Positions 13,838 through 19,831 of a stretch of DNA of 19,831 nt are shown piece after piece. A program made the position numbers and the translations under genes. The notes under the pieces were generated by a model. The model saw nothing but the letters and a program-made list of their open reading frames with translations, was not told the origin of the DNA and did no database searches. The DNA comes from DASSBG01 sp035703755 (lineage in GTDB: Bacteria; Pseudomonadota; Gammaproteobacteria; Xanthomonadales; Rhodanobacteraceae), in contig DASSXP010000049.1 of assembly GCA_035703755.1 (NCBI GenBank), forward strand, positions 1 to 19,831. The letters are read 5' to 3'. Each line of letters begins with the position of its first letter. The first letter of the stretch is position 1.

Positions 13838-15487
13838 TCAACTCGCCGCATCGGCGGGAGGTGACAAGGATACGCGATAGTAGCCCGATCCGAGCGCCTC
13901 GGCGGCGGCAAACTCGCGCAGCGCAGCCCGCAGTGCCGGCACATCACGGAGCCGATCCGCCGGCGCGGTTATCTCCGCCGCGTGCAGCATGCTCTCCCCG
14001 ATGCGTGGCAACAGCAGCTCCGACTCTCCGCCGGCCTCCGCGTCAAGCAGTAGCGCACGCTGCATCGGTCCACGCTCGCCCTCGTCAAACCGGCCGCGTA
14101 CCGCCGCCGGCCGTGCATGCCGTGACAACAACTCCACCCCGACCTGCAAATCGCCATTGCGTTCGCTGCGCAACCAGCGCACGATGCCGATCAACCAGGG
14201 CGCCTCATTCGTCGCGCCACCGGCCTGCGCCGACAGCCCCACCAGTTCGCCGATGTGCACGCGCTGGCGCTGCTGCAACGGCCATTGCAGCCGGTACCCG
14301 CCCAAGCTTTGATCCAGTATCTGCACATCCAGCTGGGCCGCCCCAGCGCTGCCACGCGCCCCGACCCACGAGGCGGCATCCTGACCGCTGAGTTCGATCT
14401 CACGACCGTGGATCTGGTGTTGAAAACTCTCGAAATTGAGGCCGCCAGCCAAGGCCTGGTGCAGCGCGTGCAAGCCGAGCACGGCCTCCAGTGAGTGCTC
14501 GGCGTCGGCACGCGCATGGTCGCGCTCCACCGTGCCGACCCAGGCCTTGGCCAAGCGCTCCAACAAGTAACGCGGAATCTCGACCGGCTCGCCATGCTGG
14601 GGGCGTAAAGTGGCCGGCTGCTCGGCCGGCGTCCAGGCAAGCTGATCGCGCACGGCGTCGATGACAGGCTCCAGGTCAAGTGACCAGTGTCCGTGCCCGG
14701 GCTTGGCGCGTTCCTGCGGCAAATAGCCCGGGCCACCCGACGCCGACGCGGACGTCACCGCCGCCGTCCCGCCAAGACTGCCGATCAACGCCGCCTGCGG
14801 CGCCAGCGCACGACAAGCCCGCACCACCCGGGTCATTTCATCGCGCTGGAACGCGAACGGATTCGACAGCGCCAGCAACAAGCTGGATGCGTAGCGATCA
14901 CGCAGTGATCCGCGGTAGCCATCGATATCGACCTCGCGGCCGCCCAGCTTGTGCTCGGCAGCATAGGCATACGCGGCGTGCAGGCGTTGCCACGGTGTCG
15001 CCGGCGGCACCTCGTACAACTGGTAGGACAGGCGCAGCGCCATGCCCAGACTGTCCATGGCTCGCGCCAGCAGACGGCTGATGGAACCACGCGAAAACAG
15101 CGATACCTTGCCGCCGGGCGCGGTCGCCTCATACACCGCGAGACAGCAGGCATCGCCATGGCGACAACACGCACTGAACAGCGTGCGCGCCATCTCGGCC
15201 TTGGCGCTTGGCAGCGGGTGTCCTTCCACTGCAATCTGCTTCAGCAGCCCGGCCGTCAGCGCCTGCAGCGGCATCTGCAATGATGCCAGTGCGCGGCTGC
15301 GGTCCGCCGGCGTACCACTACTGCCGTGCAGCAGGCTGTCCAGTATCTGCAACAACTTGCCCGCTGCCAGCACCGGCGATGCCAGCGGCAATTGTTCGAT
15401 GGACTGCAGCACGTTTCCCGGCGCCATGGACCCGTGCGACTCGGGCATTGCCAGTCCCGCCACAAGATCAAGGTAGTGATCGCTCAT
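13838..15487 (-). CDS. Large PilZ-like protein, possible cyclic di-GMP receptor
   Basis: A 549-aa soluble-looking protein. Residues 1-350 are mostly helical and of unknown function. The C-terminal part (about 365-460) looks like a PilZ beta barrel: DQSLGG at 392-397 fits the (D/N)xSxxG cyclic di-GMP motif, followed by an IGELVGL strand, IVRWLR and LQVGVELLS, the usual end of the domain. The partner RxxxR motif is not evident, so ligand binding may be weak or lost. I believe related beta/gammaproteobacterial proteins share the 'Gl.alH..l.gG..F' segment seen at 337-354, but cannot name the family with certainty. The start is the ATG at 15487, 5 nt after AGGGGG; an in-frame ATG at 15517 lacks one. 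It is followed after 15 bp by ispG, and is divergent from xseA. Confidence 0.78.
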   Translation of the reverse strand: MSDHYLDLVAGLAMPESHGSMAPGNVLQSIEQLPLASPVLAAGKLLQILDSLLHGSSGTPADRSRALASLQMPLQALTAGLLKQIAVEGHPLPSAKAEMARTLFSACCRHGDACCLAVYEATAPGGKVSLFSRGSISRLLARAMDSLGMALRLSYQLYEVPPATPWQRLHAAYAYAAEHKLGGREVDIDGYRGSLRDRYASSLLLALSNPFAFQRDEMTRVVRACRALAPQAALIGSLGGTAAVTSASASGGPGYLPQERAKPGHGHWSLDLEPVIDAVRDQLAWTPAEQPATLRPQHGEPVEIPRYLLERLAKAWVGTVERDHARADAEHSLEAVLGLHALHQALAGGLNFESFQHQIHGREIELSGQDAASWVGARGSAGAAQLDVQILDQSLGGYRLQWPLQQRQRVHIGELVGLSAQAGGATNEAPWLIGIVRWLRSERNGDLQVGVELLSRHARPAAVRGRFDEGERGPMQRALLLDAEAGGESELLLPRIGESMLHAAEITAPADRLRDVPALRAALREFAAAEALGSGYYRVSLSPPADAAS

Positions 15488-15728
15488 GCCCGCCCCCTGC
15501 GCTCCATCATTCGGCACACTCCCCGACGGAAAATCTCGCGGTTATCGACCAGCCCGCGCCGCCGCCAGCAAACACACGCTTCGCGGCCGCTACGCCGCGC
15601 CATCGCCCTGCAACATACCCCGATCCCGGCCGAACCGCCAGAACCCTGGCTGCTGGTCGCGCGCAACGGGTTTGCCGTCTCGACCGGAATGCGGCACGCT
15701 GTCGGTTTTCGAGTGGCCAGCGAACACC
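15488..15728. promoter_or_regulatory. Divergent intergenic region before xseA
   Basis: 241 bp between two divergent genes, the longest gene-free stretch here. Promoters for both sides should lie in it, but no clear -35/-10 pair is visible. One plus-strand frame stays open through it with GC-rich third positions yet has no credible start codon or ribosome binding site, so I call no gene. Confidence 0.35.
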
Positions 15729-17075
15729 ATGCCGACAGTCGAGCCAGCGCGCGACGTCTTCTCTCCCTCCGCGCTCAACCGGCTGGTGCGTGACCTGCTG
15801 GACGATGCCTTGCCGGCGCTGTGGGTGGAAGGCGAAATCTCCAATTTTGCGCGGCCCGCGTCGGGCCACCTGTACTTCAGCCTCAAGGACGCCAACGCAC
15901 AGATTCGCTGCGCGCTGTTTCGCCCCAAGAGCACCGCGCTGCGCTTCGCCCCGCAAAATGGCATGCAAGTCCTGTTGCGCGGCCGCGTCAGCCTGTACGA
16001 GCCACGCGGCGACTACCAGCTCATCGTCGAGCAGATGGAGCCGGCCGGTGAAGGCGCGCTGCAACGCGAGTTCGAGCGCCTGAAGCGGGTGCTGGCCGCC
16101 GAAGGCCTGTTCGATGCCGCCCGCAAGCGGGCGCTGCCGCGCCTTCCTCGTCGCATCGGCATCTTGAGTTCACCCACCGGCGCGGCGGTGCGGGATGTGC
16201 TGACGGTCCTGCGCCGACGCTTTCCGCTCGCCCGGGTCGAACTACTGCCGGTGCCGGTGCAGGGCAAGGAGGCCCCGGCCGCGATCCGCGACATGCTCGC
16301 GCGCGCGGTGCGCGCCGCCCGTCACGATGTGCTGCTGATCACCCGCGGCGGTGGCTCGCTGGAGGACCTGTGGGCATTCAACGACGAAGCGCTGGCGCGG
16401 ACCATCGCCGCCTGTCCAATCCCGGTGGTGTCGGCGGTTGGCCATGAAATCGACTTCAGCCTGACCGATCTGGTTGCCGATCTGCGCGCCGCCACGCCAT
16501 CGGTTGCCGCCGAATTGCTGGTACCCGACCGGGCCGAGCTCGACCAGTGGCTGACGACTCAGGCACGCCAGCTCACAAGCCGCATGACACGCCAGCTGCA
16601 GGGCCACGCCCAGCAACTCGACCATTTGCAGGCACGGCTGCAAGCGCAGCGTCCGCAAGTACGGCTGACACGCGGGCGAGAACGCCTGCAGGCCTTGCGC
16701 GCGCGGCTGCTGCGCATGCAGCTCTGGGCGATTCTGCAGCAACGACTGGAAGCCATCGGCACGCGCTTGCGGCACAGCGGCGTGACCGCCCGTCTGCCGG
16801 CGCTGCGGCAGGCACTCGAGCGCCTGCATCCGCGTCTGCTGCTGGCCGTCCGCGCCCGACTGCAAGCACAACAGACCCGCATCGAACTCCTGGCGCGCAC
16901 CCTGCACGCCATCAGTCCACTCGGCACCTTGCAGCGCGGCTACGCAATTCTGTTCGACGCGGACGGCCGCGCAATCCGGCTGGCGACCGCGATCCAGCCG
17001 GGTGCCACCGTGACCGCGCGTCTGTGCGACGGCAGCGTGATTCTGCGCCGCCCCGCCCCACCAGCCGACGCATGA
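15729..17075 (+). CDS. xseA: Exodeoxyribonuclease VII large subunit
   Basis: A 448-aa XseA, the catalytic large subunit of ExoVII, which degrades single-stranded DNA from both ends in repair and recombination. The N-terminal OB-fold (about 10-105) has LWVEGEISNFARPASGHLYF (31-50) and LYEPRGDYQL. The catalytic core has GILSSPTGAAVRD (144-156), RGGGSLEDLWAFNDE (206-220), VSAVGHEID (234-242) and ADLRAATPSVAAE (250-262). A long Arg/Gln/Leu-rich helical region (about 265-405) is the coiled coil that binds XseB, and SPLGTLQRGYAI closes the protein as usual. The length agrees with E. coli XseA (456 aa). The ATG at 15729 gives the expected N-terminus, although only a weak GAGTGG lies upstream. xseB is not in this window. 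The stop overlaps yigZ by 4 nt. Confidence 0.96.
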   Translation: MPTVEPARDVFSPSALNRLVRDLLDDALPALWVEGEISNFARPASGHLYFSLKDANAQIRCALFRPKSTALRFAPQNGMQVLLRGRVSLYEPRGDYQLIVEQMEPAGEGALQREFERLKRVLAAEGLFDAARKRALPRLPRRIGILSSPTGAAVRDVLTVLRRRFPLARVELLPVPVQGKEAPAAIRDMLARAVRAARHDVLLITRGGGSLEDLWAFNDEALARTIAACPIPVVSAVGHEIDFSLTDLVADLRAATPSVAAELLVPDRAELDQWLTTQARQLTSRMTRQLQGHAQQLDHLQARLQAQRPQVRLTRGRERLQALRARLLRMQLWAILQQRLEAIGTRLRHSGVTARLPALRQALERLHPRLLLAVRARLQAQQTRIELLARTLHAISPLGTLQRGYAILFDADGRAIRLATAIQPGATVTARLCDGSVILRRPAPPADA

Positions 17076-17668
17076 CCGCGACACGTTTCACGCTGACGGC
17101 CGCCACTCGTCATGGCGTGGAGATCCGCAAGAGTCGCTTTCTGGCTGTGGCCGAACCGGTAACCGACGCAGACGCCGCCATGGCCTGCGTGCAACGGCTG
17201 TCGGATCCGGCCGCCAGTCACAACTGCTGGGCCTGGCGCCTTGGCCAGTCCTACCGCAGCCACGACGATGGCGAGCCAACCGGCAGCGCCGGCAGACCGA
17301 TCCTCGCAGCGATCGACGGCCAGCAATTGGATGGCGTCGCAGTGGTGGTAACGCGCTGGTTTGGCGGCATCAAGCTCGGCGTCGGCGGGCTGATCCGCGC
17401 CTACGGCGGCACCGCCGCCGAGTGCCTGCGGCAAGCGCAACGCGTCGCCGTGGTGGAACGCTGCCGGGTCACGTTCGATTGCGACTTCGCCTTGCTGGCC
17501 TTGCTGAAGTCGAGACTGCCGGCAGTGGACGCCGTGATCGATGAGGAGCGCTACGCCGCCGAGCACGCCGGATTGACCCTGCTGCTGCCGGTGTCGCAGC
17601 GTGAACCACTGGCTGCCCTGCTGCGCGATCTCAGCCGCGGGCGCATTCAACTGCCACCGCTGGATTGA
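17072..17668 (+). CDS. yigZ: YigZ/IMPACT family protein
   Basis: A 198-aa member of the UPF0029/IMPACT family. Signatures are KSRFLA (20-25), HDDGEPTGSAGRPIL (64-78) and VVVTRWFGGIKLGVGGLIRA (91-110), which form the conserved first domain; the second ferredoxin-like domain (about 130-195) is weaker, as normal. Bacterial YigZ is thought to bind nucleic acid or associate with ribosomes, but its precise role is unsettled. The ATG overlaps the xseA stop (ATGA), so it is translationally coupled to xseA. Confidence 0.94.
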   Translation: MTATRFTLTAATRHGVEIRKSRFLAVAEPVTDADAAMACVQRLSDPAASHNCWAWRLGQSYRSHDDGEPTGSAGRPILAAIDGQQLDGVAVVVTRWFGGIKLGVGGLIRAYGGTAAECLRQAQRVAVVERCRVTFDCDFALLALLKSRLPAVDAVIDEERYAAEHAGLTLLLPVSQREPLAALLRDLSRGRIQLPPLD

Positions 17669-17720
17669 TTTTTCCGAAGCACGCCCCATTTCAGCCCGGT
17701 TCCCGCTGCACGCGTTCGCC

Positions 17721-19496
17721 ATGACCGAGTCCACGGCCACCACCGCCGCCCCGCGCACCCATCGACTGGCCGCCCTCCAAGGCTTGTGGCCGTACCTGAA
17801 GCCGCACAAGGCGCTGGCGTCCGGCTGGTTGCTGTTCCTCGCCCTGTCTTCCACCGCGTCACTGGTGCTGCCGGTTGCGGTGCGGCACATGATCGACCAT
17901 GGCTTTTCGGGCAATGACCCCAGCGTCGTCAACCGCACCTTCATGGCGCTGTTCGGCGTCGCGCTGGTACTGGCGCTGGCAACCGCCGGCCGCTACTTCT
18001 GCATCACCCTGCTCGGCGAACGCTCGCTGGCCTCGCTGCGCCGGGCCCTGTACGACCACCTGATCCGGCTCGACGTCGGCTTCTTCGAAAAAACCCGCGT
18101 CGGCGAATTGATTTCACGCCTCGGCACCGACACCGAATTGGTGCAAACCCTGGTCGGCTCGGGCATCTCGGTGGCGGTGCGCTCGGTAGTCACCTTGCTT
18201 GGCGCCACCGCAATGATGGTCTGGACCAGTGCCCATCTCGCGGGGCTGACCGGGCTGGTGATCCCGCTGGTGATCCTGCCAATTCTGGTCTTCGGGCGCC
18301 GCGTGCAGAAGCTCTCGCGCCACAGCCAGGATCGGCTGGCCGATGCCGCTGCCATCGCCAATGAAACCCTGAACGCCTCTACCGCAGTCAAGGCCTACGC
18401 CCGCGAAGACATCGAAAGCACACGCTACGGCCACGCCATCGCCTTGGCGCTGCAAACCGCGCGGCGCCGCATCGGCATGCGTGCCCTGCTCACGGCTGCC
18501 GTCATCACACTGGTGTTTGGCGCCATCACGCTGGTGCTGTGGGCGGGCGCGCACGCCGTGCTGGAGCACACTCTGGAAGTCGGCGTACTGACCCAGTTCG
18601 TGATGTACGCGGTGTTCGCCGCCGGCTCGGTCGGCTCGCTGAGCGAGGTCTGGGGCGAAGTCCTGCGCGCCGCCGGCGCGATGGAACGCATCGGCGAACT
18701 GTTCGCCGAGCGTCCTGCCATCGCCACACCCGCCACCGCGACCGCCCTGCCGCAACCGAGCCGTGGCGCCGTGCGCTTCGAGCAGGTCAACTTCCATTAT
18801 CCGACCCGACCCGACACGCCGGCGCTCAGCGATTTCACGCTCGATGTCCGTCCCGGCGAAACGGTGGCGCTGGTCGGCCCCTCTGGCGCCGGCAAGAGCA
18901 CCGTATTCGCCTTGCTGTTGCGCTTTTACGATCCAGCCAGCGGCACCATCCGCTTCGACGGCGTGGACCTCAAAGCCATGACCTTGCCGGGTTTGCGCGG
19001 TGCCATCGCCCTGGTGCCACAGGAAACCGTGATCTTCAGCGGCAGCGCCGCCGACAACATCCGCTTTGGCCGCATTGGCGCCGACATCGGCCAGGTCGAG
19101 GAAGCCGCCCGCGCCGCCGAGGCGGACGAGTTCATCCGCGCCCTGGACGGCGGCTACGACTCCGAGCTGGGCGAACGCGGCGTGCGTCTCTCCGGCGGCC
19201 AGCGCCAGCGCATTGCGATTGCCCGCGCGATTCTGCGCGATGCGCCGCTGTTGCTGCTGGACGAAGCCACCTCGGCGCTGGATGCGCAATCGGAGGCGGC
19301 GATCCAGCATGCCCTCGCCCGGCTCGAAAAAGGCCGCACCACCCTGGTGATTGCGCACCGCCTCGCCACCGTGCAGCGCGCCGACCGCATCGTGGTGATG
19401 GATGGCGGCCGCATCGTTGCCCAAGGCAGCCACGACAGCCTGCTCGCCGAAGGCGGGCTCTACGCCGAATTGGCGCGGCTGCAATTCGTCGCCTGA
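17721..19496 (+). CDS. MsbA-type ABC exporter half-transporter (fused permease/ATPase)
   Basis: A 591-aa type IV (ABCB/MsbA-like) half-transporter that should work as a homodimer in the inner membrane. The membrane domain has six helices between about 35 and 315, with FFEKTRVGELISRL (121-134) as a coupling-helix region. The nucleotide-binding domain (about 350-590) is complete: A-loop Tyr360, Walker A GPSGAGKST (386-394), Q-loop Gln434, signature LSGGQ (490-494), Walker B LLLLDEA with Glu515, D-loop SALD (518-521) and H-loop His546. It matches the 'MsbA-related' subgroup rather than MsbA itself; the substrate is unknown, probably lipid or another hydrophobic compound. The start has no clear Shine-Dalgarno and lies 52 bp after yigZ. 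It is far from the borosin genes and I see no reason to link them. Confidence 0.93.
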   Translation: MTESTATTAAPRTHRLAALQGLWPYLKPHKALASGWLLFLALSSTASLVLPVAVRHMIDHGFSGNDPSVVNRTFMALFGVALVLALATAGRYFCITLLGERSLASLRRALYDHLIRLDVGFFEKTRVGELISRLGTDTELVQTLVGSGISVAVRSVVTLLGATAMMVWTSAHLAGLTGLVIPLVILPILVFGRRVQKLSRHSQDRLADAAAIANETLNASTAVKAYAREDIESTRYGHAIALALQTARRRIGMRALLTAAVITLVFGAITLVLWAGAHAVLEHTLEVGVLTQFVMYAVFAAGSVGSLSEVWGEVLRAAGAMERIGELFAERPAIATPATATALPQPSRGAVRFEQVNFHYPTRPDTPALSDFTLDVRPGETVALVGPSGAGKSTVFALLLRFYDPASGTIRFDGVDLKAMTLPGLRGAIALVPQETVIFSGSAADNIRFGRIGADIGQVEEAARAAEADEFIRALDGGYDSELGERGVRLSGGQRQRIAIARAILRDAPLLLLDEATSALDAQSEAAIQHALARLEKGRTTLVIAHRLATVQRADRIVVMDGGRIVAQGSHDSLLAEGGLYAELARLQFVA

Positions 19497-19520
19497 TCGC
19501 GCCTGCACCACCGCGCCCAT

Positions 19521-19831
19521 TCAATCCGCGGTGCCGGCGCGCCGATAGTCCAGCGGTGGCGCTTGCCGCTTCAGCAGCGCGTCGTAGCGGAAATCGGCCC
19601 CGCGCCGCCGCTCGAATTCGACCCGTGCCTGCCGCAGCGTGGCCGGCGACTGATACAGCGCCACCGCTGTCAAGGCCATCGCCTTGGCCGCATTCAAGGC
19701 ACCCTTGGCACCGATCGACATGCCGGAAGCCGCCACCGCCTGCCAACTGTGCGCCGGCGTACCGGGTACCCAGGTGGCGGTGTACAAGCCGACCGTGGGC
19801 ACATTCCAGCTGACGTCACCGACATCGGTCG
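19521..19831 (-). CDS. AbgB-like M20 family amidohydrolase (C-terminal part)
   Basis: Only the last 103 or so codons are inside the window; the frame runs off the right edge, so no start is given. The visible part carries STDVGDVSW-like TDVGDVSWNVPTV at the edge, then VPGTPAHSWQ, GMSIGAKGALNAAKAMALTA and a polar tail. This matches the end of AbgB, the p-aminobenzoyl-glutamate hydrolase subunit B, and related M20 amidohydrolases; the Asp/Glu and His around GTPAHSWQ belong to the metal/substrate region. Such enzymes cleave N-acyl amino acids or folate breakdown products. It is convergent with the ABC transporter gene, 24 bp away, without an obvious terminator. Confidence 0.88.
   Translation of the reverse strand, partial: TDVGDVSWNVPTVGLYTATWVPGTPAHSWQAVAASGMSIGAKGALNAAKAMALTAVALYQSPATLRQARVEFERRRGADFRYDALLKRQAPPLDYRRAGTAD

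Noticed and set aside
17721..19496. The ABC exporter as the borosin exporter
   Set aside because: It is about 12 kb away in another operon with xseA and yigZ, has no peptidase domain, and belongs to a general MsbA-related group. Nothing ties it to the precursor.
18114..19520. A 468-codon minus-strand open frame
   Set aside because: It is antisense to the ABC transporter, whose plus frame carries all nucleotide-binding motifs. The minus translation has no recognisable motif.
1..19831. CRISPR arrays, tRNA or rRNA genes, insertion sequences, phage genes
   Set aside because: I looked for regularly spaced repeats, tRNA-like cloverleaf ends, transposase motifs and target-site duplications and found none.

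Overview
The window is high-GC (low to mid 60s % by eye), gene-dense bacterial chromosome. The best-matching families (IspG with the xanthomonad-style 'QSMTNTDTAD' region, a near-canonical YbiI, several periplasmic-TPR/GGDEF proteins, DUF3014, DUF1615, a PilZ-like protein) suggest a Gammaproteobacterium of the Xanthomonadales/Lysobacterales type. This placement is inference; a betaproteobacterium is not excluded. I see no rRNA, tRNA, CRISPR, insertion sequence, phage gene or integration scar. No gene-free stretch exceeds 300 bp; the longest is the 241 bp before xseA.

Layout. (1) 1-1471: a small secreted His/Tyr/Arg-rich protein (-) divergent from a 3-hydroxybutyrate dehydrogenase (+), which ends at a hairpin shared with the convergent DDAH gene. 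(2) 7288-1472, all minus strand: ybiI, a 2-TM-family ion channel, a DUF3014 membrane-anchored protein, a tetrapyrrole-methylase-fold enzyme, an 82-aa peptide, a TPR-GGEEF diguanylate cyclase, and a dimethylarginine dimethylaminohydrolase. (3) 7432-9704, plus strand: a 7-TM diguanylate cyclase with an AGDEF site, overlapping by 4 nt a DUF1615 lipoprotein. (4) 15487-9719, minus strand: a PilZ-like protein, ispG, a second TPR-GGEEF protein, and an M14 zinc carboxypeptidase. (5) 15729-19496, plus strand: xseA, a YigZ/IMPACT protein (4-nt overlap), and an MsbA-type ABC half-transporter. (6) The window ends inside an AbgB-like amidohydrolase (-).

The main result is the pair at 4151-5278. The enzyme is a clear relative of SonM, the alpha-N-methyltransferase of the split borosins. 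The 82-aa protein just downstream has the SonA layout: a helical, LigA/Nif11-like borosin-binding domain followed by a short C-terminal core. Together they look like a split borosin RiPP system that would N-methylate the peptide backbone of a Leu-Met-Met core. No peptidase or exporter is adjacent, so the mature product and its function are open. The DUF3014 protein and channel upstream and the cyclase and DDAH downstream are candidates for co-transcription only.

A second theme is cyclic di-GMP. Three GGDEF-domain proteins and one PilZ-like possible receptor lie within 13 kb. The two TPR-GGEEF proteins share architecture but differ at the inhibitory I-site.
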